A program made the position numbers and the translations under genes. Below, piece after piece: positions 16,846 to 24,944 of a stretch of 47,074 nt of DNA. The stretch comes from Geodermatophilaceae bacterium. GTDB taxonomy: Bacteria > Actinomycetota > Actinomycetes > Mycobacteriales > Geodermatophilaceae. Each line of letters opens with the position of its first letter. Positions within the stretch are counted from its first letter, which is position 1. The notes beneath the pieces were generated by a model, which worked only from the letters and a program-made list of their open reading frames with translations, was not told the DNA's origin and made no database searches. The stretch covers positions 1 through 47,074 of the forward strand of contig JACCTY010000101.1 in assembly GCA_013812145.1 (NCBI GenBank), read 5' to 3'.

Positions 16846-18156
16846 TCATGTCGCCGCTGCCGTGGCTGTCGCCGGTTCCAGGCCGAAGGTCATGTTGCCG
16901 CCTGCCGCGGCAAAGGCCGAGACCCCGGCCTGTCCCCATGCCTCGGTGATGGTCATGCCGCGACGCCCGATCACGACCCGCCAGCCGCATCGCCGCAGCA
17001 CACCGACCGATGCCTGGTGCCGCATCAAGGCGTCGGCGCGGCCGGAGCCGGTCATCCAGCTCGATACGTCGCAGAGCACCGCGATGCTGCGCGACGTACC
17101 CCCGCGGCCGGTGGCCAGTGCCTGCGCCTCGTCCGGGCCGATGTCTCCCAGCACGGCGACCAGCAGTCCGTCCTCGTTGGCGTGCCGCAGGGCCTGGATG
17201 CCGCGGTCCATCTCGTGATGCGCCGAGGTGGCGAGCACAGCTAGTTGGTCGAGCAGCAGGTGGCCGGTGCTGAAGTCCCCGTCGGTGCCTGTCTGCAGTT
17301 CGCCACTGTCCGAGAACAGCCGTAGCGAGTAGCCGAGCCGGCCGAGGTGGATGCCGATGCTGGCCGCCGTACTCACCGACCACTCGAAACTGGACGCGGC
17401 GCCTTCGCCGCGGTGCCGGGAGAGTCGCGCGTCGATGAGCATCGCCGCCCGAGTCTGCCACGGCTGCTCCTCGCGGCGCACCATGAGCTTGCCGATCCGG
17501 GCGGTGGAGCGCCAGTGCACCTTGCGCAGATCGTCCCCGTTGCGGTACTCGCGGGTGGCCGCGTCATCTTCGCCCTGGATCGCCACCGAGCGCGAGGTGC
17601 TGTCCCCGCCGGTGGACCACGCCCCGCCGAGGCCCAGGGTCGGCAGCGGATGGACGGTCGGCACCACGGTCAGGAAGTCCGTGCTGGAAAAGCCGCGGGT
17701 GAGCTCCACCAAGCCGAACGGGTCGGCCAGCCGCAGCCGTAGCGGCCCGATCCGGTACCGGCCGCGGATTTCACCCTTGGCCTCGTAGTGGACGGTGCGC
17801 GAGCCCCCGCCCGGCACCCGGTCGACCACGAACCGCGGGCGGCCGCCGAGGGTGTAGGGCAGCGTGTCCTCCAGCAGCATCAGCCCGGTCGGAACCATCG
17901 ACACGTTGGCGAGGGTGAGCCGCACGGTGGCCGCTTCACCGGCCGGGACCCGCATCGGGGAGATCAGCCGCTTGCAGGACAGCCGGAACTGGGTTCGGGC
18001 GACCAGCATCGCGGCGATCAGCGGCAGCGCGACGAGGAACACCGCAACCCGGAGCAGATCCTTCTCACCCAGGATCAGCGCACTGAGCGCGGCCGCGAAG
18101 CCGGCCGCCACGAAGCAGCGTCCGCGGGTGGTCAGTCCGGTCAGTGCCTGGCGCAC
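16846..18156 (-). CDS. DUF58 domain protein
   Basis: A 436-residue membrane-anchored protein. Two hydrophobic helices lie within residues 14-52, followed by a beta-rich region and the DUF58 signature REYRNGDDLRKVHWRSTAR, then KLMVRREEQP (about residues 205-235). The C-terminal part has a von Willebrand A-like layout (MLIDARLS, then a SSFEWSVSTAASI helix), though the metal-site DxSxS is not intact. DUF58 proteins are typically encoded next to MoxR ATPases and are thought to be remodelled by them. The gene lies 14 bp after MoxR and 64 bp before the transglutaminase gene. Start codon GTG. Confidence 0.9.
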   Translation of the reverse strand: MRQALTGLTTRGRCFVAAGFAAALSALILGEKDLLRVAVFLVALPLIAAMLVARTQFRLSCKRLISPMRVPAGEAATVRLTLANVSMVPTGLMLLEDTLPYTLGGRPRFVVDRVPGGGSRTVHYEAKGEIRGRYRIGPLRLRLADPFGLVELTRGFSSTDFLTVVPTVHPLPTLGLGGAWSTGGDSTSRSVAIQGEDDAATREYRNGDDLRKVHWRSTARIGKLMVRREEQPWQTRAAMLIDARLSRHRGEGAASSFEWSVSTAASIGIHLGRLGYSLRLFSDSGELQTGTDGDFSTGHLLLDQLAVLATSAHHEMDRGIQALRHANEDGLLVAVLGDIGPDEAQALATGRGGTSRSIAVLCDVSSWMTGSGRADALMRHQASVGVLRRCGWRVVIGRRGMTITEAWGQAGVSAFAAAGGNMTFGLEPATATAAAT

Positions 18157-18170
18157 TCAGTCAGCCCGTC

Positions 18171-19190
18171 TCATCTGTCTGGACCGTTTTCGTCCGTCCC
18201 CCGCGGCACGGGAACCGTCCGGATCACGTCGGCGACCACCTGCTCCGCCGTACGCCGGGCGATCTGCGCTTCGGGGGTCAGGATGACGCGGTGCGGCAGC
18301 ACCGAGCCGGCCAACTGCTGGATGTCGTCGGGCAGCACGTAACCGCGGCCGGACAGCGCCGCCTGCGCCTTGCCCACTCGCAGCAGCTGCAATGAGGCCC
18401 GCGGGGAGGCGCCCAGTCGCAGGTCTGGTGACCGGCGGGTCGCGTTGATCACGTCGACGATGTACTTGCGGACGGCGTCTGAGACGTGCACGGCGTGTAC
18501 GGCGTGGATCAGCCCGCGGATCTCGTGCGCGCTCGACACCGGCTTGAGGTCGTCGAGGGGGTCGCTGCCGGCGTGCGCGCTGAGCATCGCGGCCTCGGCG
18601 TACACATCGGGATAGCCCATGGAGATCCGGGCGGTGAAGCGGTCCCGCTGCGCCTCCGGCAACGGATAGGTGCCCTCCATCTCGATGGGGTTCTGCGTCG
18701 CCAGCACCATGAACGGCGTCTCCAGCCGGTACGTCGTCCCGTCGACGGTGACCTGCTGCTCCTCCATGCACTCCAGCAGCGCCGACTGGGTCTTCGGCGA
18801 GGCGCGGTTGATCTCGTCGCCGACGACCAGGTTGGCGAAGACCGCGCCAGGCTTGAACTCGAAGTCGTGCGTCTCCTGGTTGTAGACGCTCACGCCGGTG
18901 ACGTCGCTGGGCAGCAGGTCCGGGGTGAACTGGATGCGGTGCACCGAGGAGTCGATGGAGCGGGCCAACGCCTTGGCGAGTTTCGTCTTGCCGACACCGG
19001 GGACGTCCTCGATGAGCAGGTGGCCCTCGGCCAACATGACGAGGATCGACAGGCGAACGACCTCCGGCTTGCCCTCGATCACCCGCTCGATGTTGGCGGC
19101 GATTCGGCCGGTGGCCTCTCGGACGTCGTCGAGGCCGAGCGGCTCGATCCCGGGATCGTCGAGATCGCTTACGGCGCTGCCTGACAGCAC
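18171..19190 (-). CDS. MoxR-family AAA+ ATPase
   Basis: A 339-residue AAA+ ATPase of the MoxR group. Walker A is EDVPGVGKTKLA, Walker B is VVGDEINRA, and sensor 1 is VLATQNPIE, with the conserved GTYPLPEAQRDRF downstream; the C-terminal lid has the ASPRASLQLLRVGKAQA block. MoxR proteins act as chaperones in assembling or activating partner complexes, here probably the DUF58 and TgpA-like products of the same operon. The GTG at 19190 is preferred because GGAGGA lies 6 nt upstream. A TAGAGT at 19245-19250 on the minus strand could be its -10. Confidence 0.93.
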   Translation of the reverse strand: MLSGSAVSDLDDPGIEPLGLDDVREATGRIAANIERVIEGKPEVVRLSILVMLAEGHLLIEDVPGVGKTKLAKALARSIDSSVHRIQFTPDLLPSDVTGVSVYNQETHDFEFKPGAVFANLVVGDEINRASPKTQSALLECMEEQQVTVDGTTYRLETPFMVLATQNPIEMEGTYPLPEAQRDRFTARISMGYPDVYAEAAMLSAHAGSDPLDDLKPVSSAHEIRGLIHAVHAVHVSDAVRKYIVDVINATRRSPDLRLGASPRASLQLLRVGKAQAALSGRGYVLPDDIQQLAGSVLPHRVILTPEAQIARRTAEQVVADVIRTVPVPRGTDENGPDR

Positions 19191-19316
19191 GCGCGGTCCT
19201 CCTCGCCTGTATGGCCGCACGTCCTCGAACGGCCGACCCTGGGCACTCTATGTCGAGCAGACGAATTGCCCCATGTTCGTGTCCCAATCGTGGTCATTGA
19301 CCCGGGATGTATCAAC

Positions 19317-19340
19317 TGAGTGTGCACCTTGAGTGTGTAC
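19317..19340 (+). promoter_or_regulatory. Direct repeats overlapping the PadR promoter
   Basis: Two copies of TGAGTGTG(C/T)AC start at 19317 and 19330, 13 bp apart. The second runs into TACTCT (19338-19343), a TANNNT -10 hexamer 6 nt before the PadR ATG at 19350, so the mRNA may be leaderless. The repeats are well placed for autorepression by PadR. Confidence 0.5.
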
Positions 19341-19349
19341 TCTCCCTTC

Positions 19350-19880
19350 ATGTCCTTCTCCCACCTGCTGCTGGGGATCCTCGAGCCGGCGCCATGTCAC
19401 GGCTTCGCCCTGAAAAACGCCTACGACGTCCGCTTCGGGCGTGGGCGGTCCCTCGGTGTGGGGCAGGTCTACGCCACGCTCGCCCGGTTGCAACGCGATG
19501 GGCTCGCCGAGCTGGTGGGGGTGGAGTCGGGGGATGGCCCGGACCGGCGGGTGTACGCCGTGACCTCGCTGGGAGTGGCGGAGCTGTCGTCGTGGCTGCT
19601 CACCCCGGAGCCGCCGACCGGGTATGCCCAGAGCGTCTTGTTCGCCAAGACGGTGCTCGCGCTGCTGTCCGACCGACCCGCCGACGAGGTGCTGGCCCGT
19701 CAGCGCGTCGTGCACCTGGAGCGGATGCGCGAGGTTCGTCGGCTGGGACAGGCCGGGGATCTCGTCTCCCGGCTGTCGGCGGACCACGAGATCGCGCATC
19801 TGGACGCCGACCTCCGCTGGATCGAGCTGGCCGGCAAGCGGCTGGAGCACATTGCCGCCGAGCATGGGCTGAGTGGATGA
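19350..19880 (+). CDS. PadR-family transcriptional regulator
   Basis: A 176-residue PadR regulator. The winged helix has the family pattern HLLLGILEPAPCHGFALKNAY, then GVGQVYATLARLQRDGL and RRVYAVTSLG; a helical C-terminal dimerisation domain follows (about residues 95-170). PadR proteins often repress an adjacent ABC exporter and release it on drug binding. Here the stop overlaps the ATG of the ABC ATPase (ATGA), which gives a single operon under the regulator's own promoter. Confidence 0.9.
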   Translation: MSFSHLLLGILEPAPCHGFALKNAYDVRFGRGRSLGVGQVYATLARLQRDGLAELVGVESGDGPDRRVYAVTSLGVAELSSWLLTPEPPTGYAQSVLFAKTVLALLSDRPADEVLARQRVVHLERMREVRRLGQAGDLVSRLSADHEIAHLDADLRWIELAGKRLEHIAAEHGLSG

Positions 19881-20563
19881 GCGGCCCGCTGCTGGCGGGC
19901 CTCGGACTCGGCGTGTCCTTCGGCGAGACTGCGGCGTTGGAGGACGTGAGCCTGTCCTTGTCCGCCGGCGAGGTCGTAGCGGTCATGGGCACCAGCGGTT
20001 CGGGAAAGTCGACCCTGCTGCACTGTCTGGCTGGCGTCCTCGTGCCGGACCGCGGCGAGGTCTCCTTCGCGGGCGAGCGGATCGACAACCAGAGTGACCG
20101 TCGCCGCAGCGACCTGCGCCTGCGCTCGTTCGGGTTCGTCCCCCAGTTCGGTGATCTCGTGCCCGAACTCACCCTGCTCGAGAACGTCGCGCTGCCGCTG
20201 CGCCTGCTCCAGGTCGGACGCCGGGAGGCCACCGGGCGGGCGGCGGCTCTGCTCGACGAGCTCGAGGTGGGAAGCGCCGCCTCCCGCCGGGCCGGGGCCG
20301 CCTCCGGCGGGCAGGTCCAGCGGGTCGCCGTGGCGCGGGCCCTCGTGCACTGCCCGAGCGTGGTGTTCGCGGACGAGCCCACCGGAGCCCTCGACAGCGC
20401 GACCGGTGAGCTGGTCCTGGAGGCCTTGGTGGCGACAGCACGCGACCGGGGCAGCGCCGTCCTGCTCGTCACGCACGAGGCGGTTGTGGCGTCGCACGCC
20501 GATCGAGAGGTCGTGGTGCGCGACGGCCGCCTGGACCTCCTGGCCTTCCCGACTGTCGGATGA
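19877..20563 (+). CDS. ABC transporter ATP-binding protein (MacB/LolD-like)
   Basis: A 228-residue ATPase with Walker A GTSGSGKST (about residues 38-46), Q-loop FVPQFGDLVPELT, signature ASGGQVQRV (Ala replaces the usual Leu or Ser at the first position), Walker B VVFADEPTGALD and the switch His in LLVTHE. The LVPELTLLENV region places it with MacB/LolD ATPases that partner FtsX-like permeases and drive mechanotransmission rather than classical pore transport. Both ends overlap neighbours by 4 bp (PadR and permease). Confidence 0.92.
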   Translation: MSGPLLAGLGLGVSFGETAALEDVSLSLSAGEVVAVMGTSGSGKSTLLHCLAGVLVPDRGEVSFAGERIDNQSDRRRSDLRLRSFGFVPQFGDLVPELTLLENVALPLRLLQVGRREATGRAAALLDELEVGSAASRRAGAASGGQVQRVAVARALVHCPSVVFADEPTGALDSATGELVLEALVATARDRGSAVLLVTHEAVVASHADREVVVRDGRLDLLAFPTVG

Positions 20564-22497
20564 CCGAGCTCCAGCTCGGCCTGCGGCTGGCCCTGGCCGG
20601 AGGCTGGGCGCGGGCCTTGCTGGTAGTGGTCGGCAACGTCGTCGGGGTGGTGGTGCTGCTGCTTGCCACGGCGGTGCCGGCCACCCTGCCGGCCGGGTTG
20701 AGCGCCGACGACCGACGGTTCGCAGCCAGCCTGGTGCTCTTCCTCGTCCTGCCCGTCATCAGCCTGCTGGCCAGCACCACCCGCCTGTCCGCCGCGGTGC
20801 GCGACCGGCGGCTTGCTGCCCTGCGGCTGCTCGGAGTCACCGCCCGGCGCACCCGCGCGATCGCCGCCTGCGAGGCATCCCTGCTCGCCCTCACCGGGGT
20901 CGCCGCGGGTGCCCTGACGTACGTGCTCGCCGCGCGCCCGCTGCTGCAGGCCCTCGACGACTCGTGGCGGTCGTGGTTCGACGGGCGTCCCCTCGCGCCC
21001 CCACCTCTGGGCTGGGTCAGCGCGTTGCTCGGCGTCCCCCTGCTGTCGGTCGTGATCGCGATGGTGCCGGTGCGCGCGACCACCTGGGACGCGCTGTCGG
21101 TCCGGCGGCAGGGGCCGGCCCGACGTCCCGCCTGGTGGCGGCTGCTGCCCCTGGCCGTCGGCCTGGCGCTGCTCGCCTGGGCGGCAACCCGGGCACAGTT
21201 GCCCGAGCGGAACCCCCCGGCAACGCTGGTCGTGGCCTTCTTTGCCGGCGCCGCGCTCACCGCCGTCGCCATACCGCTTGTTGTTCCGGTCGCGGTTCGG
21301 CTGCTCGGCGACGCGGGCTCCCGCTTGGCCCGTACCCCTGCGACGACGATCGCCGCCCGCCGGCTGCAGCAGGAGCCGGCCGGGACCACCCGGCTGGTCG
21401 CGGCGTTGCTCGTCGCACTGTTCGTCGTCGCCGGAGGTCGGTGCGTGTTGGTCGCGTTCGAAACCACCCCGCAGTACCAGCGAGCCGCTCTCGCCGCCTC
21501 CACCGGCCCGCAGCTGGCCCAGCTGGACGTCCCCGAGGGCAGCTCCCTGAACGCCGGCGTACTCGCAGACATACCGGGTGTACGCGCGGTCGTACCGGGT
21601 CGCCAGGTCGGCACCGAGTGCACGCCGGAGGACCTCCGAGGCTTCCCTCCCGGCGCCGACCGGCCGAGCACCTGCGGCGAAGCTTTCGTCGGTACCTGCG
21701 CACAGCTCGCGTTCTTCAGCCACCAGATCACCGGGTGCCGCGACGACCAGGCAGCCTGGCTCGACCCAGGCTACGGCGAGGACTTCAGCGAGCAGGTCAC
21801 CGTCACCCTGCTCAGTCAACCGACGTACGCCGCCGACGGCCGAGAGATCCCGGGACCGGGCGGGCCGCTACGCCTGGACGGCCTCGGCACGATCTCCATC
21901 GCGCCGTCTCCGGACGACCCCAACTGGAGGCCCCAGGCGCAGCTGTTCGTGCCCGTGACGACGCCGGGCCTGTCGACACTGCTCGCGCCCGCGCGGACGT
22001 GGCTGGTGGCGCTGGAAGGTGGCGACGCACCGGTCCGTGCCCTGGCGGCGGCTGTTCCCGACAACGTCATCGTCTACCCCGACGATCGCACGGACTTGCA
22101 GACCGTGCAGGGCTACCGCTACGTGCTCTATGCGGTGGCCGGCGTCGTCCTCATCCTGGGCCTCCTCGCGCTGCTCATCAGCGGCATCGACCGAGCAGTG
22201 GAGCGCCGGCGGCACCTTGCCGCCCTCACCGTTCTCGGCGTGCCGGCCCGCGTCGTCCGCAGCAGTCAGCTCCTGCAGGCCGCAGCACCTCTGGTCGTCG
22301 GGCTACCGCTGGCCGGTGGAAGCGGCCTGCTTGCCGGGGCCGCCTACCTGAACCTCATCGGTGCGCGGGCCGCAACCCCGTGGCCAGCCATCGTCGCTCT
22401 TGTCCTCGGGGCATTGGCCGCCGGTGCGCTGGTCGCCGCAGCCACCGTCGCTGGACTGGGTGGCCGGGTCCAGCCTCAGGACCTTCGCCAGGAGTAG
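20560..22497 (+). CDS. FtsX-like ABC permease
   Basis: A 645-residue permease. Hydrophobic segments are visible near residues 20-45, 60-75, 100-125, 155-175 and 205-260 (several helices), then around 275-295. A long extracytoplasmic stretch (about 300-510) contains four cysteines (TECTPED, TCGEAF, GTCAQ, TGCRDD), so it may be disulfide-braced. Three or four C-terminal helices follow, with the FtsX core block RRRHLAALTVLGVPARVVRSS. Together with the ATPase it probably forms an efflux or signal-relay complex regulated by PadR; the substrate is unknown. Confidence 0.88.
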   Translation: MTELQLGLRLALAGGWARALLVVVGNVVGVVVLLLATAVPATLPAGLSADDRRFAASLVLFLVLPVISLLASTTRLSAAVRDRRLAALRLLGVTARRTRAIAACEASLLALTGVAAGALTYVLAARPLLQALDDSWRSWFDGRPLAPPPLGWVSALLGVPLLSVVIAMVPVRATTWDALSVRRQGPARRPAWWRLLPLAVGLALLAWAATRAQLPERNPPATLVVAFFAGAALTAVAIPLVVPVAVRLLGDAGSRLARTPATTIAARRLQQEPAGTTRLVAALLVALFVVAGGRCVLVAFETTPQYQRAALAASTGPQLAQLDVPEGSSLNAGVLADIPGVRAVVPGRQVGTECTPEDLRGFPPGADRPSTCGEAFVGTCAQLAFFSHQITGCRDDQAAWLDPGYGEDFSEQVTVTLLSQPTYAADGREIPGPGGPLRLDGLGTISIAPSPDDPNWRPQAQLFVPVTTPGLSTLLAPARTWLVALEGGDAPVRALAAAVPDNVIVYPDDRTDLQTVQGYRYVLYAVAGVVLILGLLALLISGIDRAVERRRHLAALTVLGVPARVVRSSQLLQAAAPLVVGLPLAGGSGLLAGAAYLNLIGARAATPWPAIVALVLGALAAGALVAAATVAGLGGRVQPQDLRQE

Positions 22498-22538
22498 CCG
22501 GCAGCAGGCCGGACGCCACCGCTTCTCAACCACGGTGA

Positions 22539-23291
22539 TCAGCTGGCCAGCTCTCTCAGCGGCCCGGCCAGGCGGTTGGCCAGGCCGGGGTCGACCGGTT
22601 CAATCTCGATGAGCAGTGCTTCGCTGATCACACCGAGAGCGCGTTTGAGCTCAGCGGTATCGAGTGAGCGGACGAGCCCGTCGCTGAGCGTCGCGAGGAT
22701 GCCCGGCGGAAGGCTGTCCACGCCCCGGCCCTGAACAGCGGGCAGACCGTGACGCAGGCACGCCAGAGCGATGACGTGGTCCCGCACGCCGCTGATCATG
22801 TACACGGCCTGCCACGCTCGGCCACGGGCAATGCTCGAACGAGCGTGCAGCGCATAGAGCCAGCTCATCCCGATCAGCTCGGTGGCGTCGGGCGCTGGTG
22901 CCGGCGGTCGTTCGTTGGCGGTTCCGAACAGCAGCCGGAAGGTAGGGGCGATGGCACCGAACTCCGCCGCTGGCCAAAAGGCGAGGTCGACCTGCAGGGT
23001 GCTACTGAGCAAAAAGACCCGAAACAGAGCCACACCCCGAGTCACATCCACGTGGTGAACGGCCCCATGATCCCGGTACATGCGGTTGGTCCAGTCGGCG
23101 AGCACCTGCCCACGGTCGGCTTCAGCGGCCACGCACAACGCAAGATCAATGTCTGACCACCGATCAGCCCGACCGACCGCGGCCGACCCGGTCACCGCGG
23201 CACCACTGATGCGGGTATCGGCGTACGCCGCCGACGCCAGCCCCTCTCGTAGCAGTTCTCGCTCCTCGGGCGTGAACACAGCGCGAGACAC
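22539..23291 (-). CDS. Nucleotidyltransferase domain protein
   Basis: A 250-residue protein with a minimal nucleotidyltransferase core: GSAAVGRADRWSDIDLAL gives the GS motif and the Dx D pair, and a third acidic position is in LQVDLAFW. The C-terminal half is helical (YALHARSSIARGRAWQAVYMISGVRD), similar to substrate-binding helices of aminoglycoside-adenylyltransferase-like proteins. The substrate is unknown. The GTG at 23291 is chosen because GAGG lies about 7 nt upstream and the fold begins there; the longer in-frame extension to 23498 crosses the hairpin at 23440 and looks non-coding. A perfect palindrome (ATCACG-T-CGTGAT) at 23389-23401 lies upstream. Confidence 0.8.
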   Translation of the reverse strand: MSRAVFTPEERELLREGLASAAYADTRISGAAVTGSAAVGRADRWSDIDLALCVAAEADRGQVLADWTNRMYRDHGAVHHVDVTRGVALFRVFLLSSTLQVDLAFWPAAEFGAIAPTFRLLFGTANERPPAPAPDATELIGMSWLYALHARSSIARGRAWQAVYMISGVRDHVIALACLRHGLPAVQGRGVDSLPPGILATLSDGLVRSLDTAELKRALGVISEALLIEIEPVDPGLANRLAGPLRELAS

Positions 23292-23388
23292 TACGGGCCT
23301 CACATACGCGGTGACGGCCCGGAAGAACGTGTAGCAGAAGGTCCCGCCAGGCGGGGGCCAGTCGGCGTGGACCGCCCGCGGGTGGACC

Positions 23389-23401
23389 ATCACGTCGTGA
23401 T
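23389..23401. promoter_or_regulatory. 13-bp palindrome upstream of the nucleotidyltransferase gene
   Basis: ATCACG-T-CGTGAT is a perfect dyad about 100 bp before the nucleotidyltransferase start. It could be an operator. It is short enough to arise by chance, and no promoter elements are clear around it. Confidence 0.25.
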
Positions 23402-23439
23402 ATCCGGCGGCTCGGCGCGGCACAGCCCCTTGATCAACA

Positions 23440-23485
23440 CGGGCAAGTCGGGGTATCCATCGGTGGAATACCCTGATTTTGCCCG
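23440..23485 (-). terminator. Hairpin downstream of the DUF6624 gene
   Basis: CGGGCAA (23440-23446) pairs with TTGCCCG (23479-23485), and inside it GGGTAT (23451-23456) pairs with ATACCC (23468-23473), separated by an asymmetric internal loop, with an 11-nt apical loop. It follows the DUF6624 stop by about 35 nt on the minus strand. There is no long U tract, but intrinsic terminators in high-GC actinobacteria often lack one. Confidence 0.5.
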
Positions 23486-23520
23486 CAATGATCTTCACCT
23501 GAGTCGGTTCAGATGCGGGC

Positions 23521-24189
23521 TCAGTCAGCGGGCTGTTGGCCGTCGGCGGCCTCGTCGGCGCACATCATCGCCAGTTCCTGGTAGTAGTCATCGAGTGTTC
23601 CGAGTCCTACGGACGCGCGAACCTCGTCGACTCGCTCGGGCTCGATTATCGGGGTCGCTGGTGCGGGTACCCCCTCGCGACAACGGATCTGACTGCCGTA
23701 GGTCTGTGGTTCGCCGAGGTTGACCGCGACTCGATCTGTCAGGTAGGCCAGTTCGGTGGGATCGGCCTGCGCAGCCTCAACAGCCGGCTGAATGAGTTCG
23801 ACTGCTTGCTGCTGGAACGCGACGTCGAAGTCGGCGTGTTGGGCTATGAGCCATGCCGCCGTACCGCCGTCTCGACCGACAAGGTCATGAGTGGGCCACC
23901 CGTACTCGGCGATGATCTCCTTGAGGCGCGTCGCCCTGGCGCCGTCCTGGATCGGGGGGAGTTTGGTGCCAGGAGGCAGGCCGTCACCTGTCCGCTCAAC
24001 CTGATCGGCGCGCATCATTTCCAGCAGCTCGTCCCTGAGGGCAGGAGCCGCCACATCTGCCGTGCTAGCCGACGTTTCGAGTGTTTCTGTTTCGGTTCCG
24101 GTTTCGAAAGGCGTAACCGGCTTTGTTGTCGGTTGTCCCGCGGTGGTGCCGGTCCTGCCACTGCTTTGGTCGTCGCACGCAGCCCTCAT
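23521..24189 (-). CDS. DUF6624 domain protein
   Basis: A 222-residue protein. After a Thr/Glu-rich low-complexity start, the DUF6624 core begins at about residue 55: LRDELLEMMRADQ, RLKEIIAEYGWPT, DGGTAAWLIAQHAD, ELAYLTDRVAVN, and a final VDEVRASVGLGTLDDYY. The function of the family is unknown. The ATG at 24189 (MRAACDD) has no good ribosome site; the cysteine at residue 5 is suggestive of a lipoprotein but no signal peptide precedes it, and the upstream in-frame sequence does not look coding. Divergent from mraZ, whose repeat array lies in the shared intergenic region. Confidence 0.7.
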   Translation of the reverse strand: MRAACDDQSSGRTGTTAGQPTTKPVTPFETGTETETLETSASTADVAAPALRDELLEMMRADQVERTGDGLPPGTKLPPIQDGARATRLKEIIAEYGWPTHDLVGRDGGTAAWLIAQHADFDVAFQQQAVELIQPAVEAAQADPTELAYLTDRVAVNLGEPQTYGSQIRCREGVPAPATPIIEPERVDEVRASVGLGTLDDYYQELAMMCADEAADGQQPAD

Positions 24190-24287
24190 CGGTCGATCAC
24201 GGCGCCGCTCGGCTCGAGCAGCGCCTCCCCAGCGCTCATAACTGCTACGGGTTCCGGTCCGCCGACGCGCCACAAAACGGTATTGAT

Positions 24288-24353
24288 GTGGGGTCACGTG
24301 GGGTACGGTGGTGACCAGTGGGGAATGATGGCCGGGCAGCGGCCAATGTGGGG
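24288..24353 (+). promoter_or_regulatory. MraZ-binding repeat array upstream of mraZ
   Basis: GTGGGG occurs at 24288, 24298 and 24318, with the variant GTGGTG at 24308, exactly one per 10 bp; a fifth GTGGGG at 24348 keeps the same phase (30 bp further). This matches the known MraZ operator, direct TGGGN repeats on one helical face, and implies autoregulation of the dcw cluster. A TACGGT at 24304-24309 within the array could be the -10. The array ends 18 bp before the mraZ start. Confidence 0.88.
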
Positions 24354-24371
24354 ATGGGGAGGTGGGCTGCG

Positions 24372-24803
24372 GTGTTCCTGGGCACCCACACCCTCCGGAT
24401 GGACGAGAAGGGCCGGGTCGCCCTCCCGGCACGGTTTCGCGAGCGGTTGGCCGACGGCTTGATAGTCACGAGGGGGCAGGAGAACTGCGTGTCGGTGTTT
24501 CCGCTCGCTGAATTCACCCGGCGCAGCGATGCGCTCAGCCTGGTGCCGAGCACCGGCCCCAAGGTGCGCGACTACCAGCGACTCATGTACTCCGCCGCTG
24601 ACGACCCCACCCCTGACAAGCAGGGCCGGGTCGTCATCAACCTCGAACTCCGCCGGTACGCCGGACTGCAGCGCGACTGCGTCGCGGTGGGCTCCAACAC
24701 CCACTTCGAGATCTGGGACTCCGACGCCTGGCGGCGGTTCCTCGACGACCGCGAGCCGCTGTTCGCCCGGATGGACTCGGAGGTGGTGCCTGGGCTCGTG
24801 TGA
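24372..24803 (+). CDS. mraZ: Transcriptional regulator MraZ
   Basis: A 143-residue protein with two AbrB-like SpoVT repeats: FLGTHTLRMDEKGRVALPARFR at the N-terminus and TPDKQGRVVINLELRRYAG in the second half, each with the DxxGR core. MraZ binds upstream of its own gene and regulates the dcw cluster; it also acts with RsmH as partner and antagonist. The GTG at 24372 is chosen because homology begins at the next residue; the in-frame sequence upstream is the repeat array. First gene of the dcw cluster. Confidence 0.95.
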   Translation: MFLGTHTLRMDEKGRVALPARFRERLADGLIVTRGQENCVSVFPLAEFTRRSDALSLVPSTGPKVRDYQRLMYSAADDPTPDKQGRVVINLELRRYAGLQRDCVAVGSNTHFEIWDSDAWRRFLDDREPLFARMDSEVVPGLV

Positions 24804-24944
24804 CCAGCCAGACAGGCGCCCGGACTCACCGTCCGTACCCGTCGGTCTCCCCCCGAAGGCGCCCCCTGACGCACCTTCCCCGGCGCCAGGTTGTGCCTCG
24901 GGCGGGGACCGATCGATACGGCCGAATCAACCGAGAGGCACGCG

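Noticed and set aside
19600-21819. A 739-codon minus-strand frame across the PadR-ABC-permease operon
   Set aside because: Spans three well-supported plus-strand genes and has no domain.
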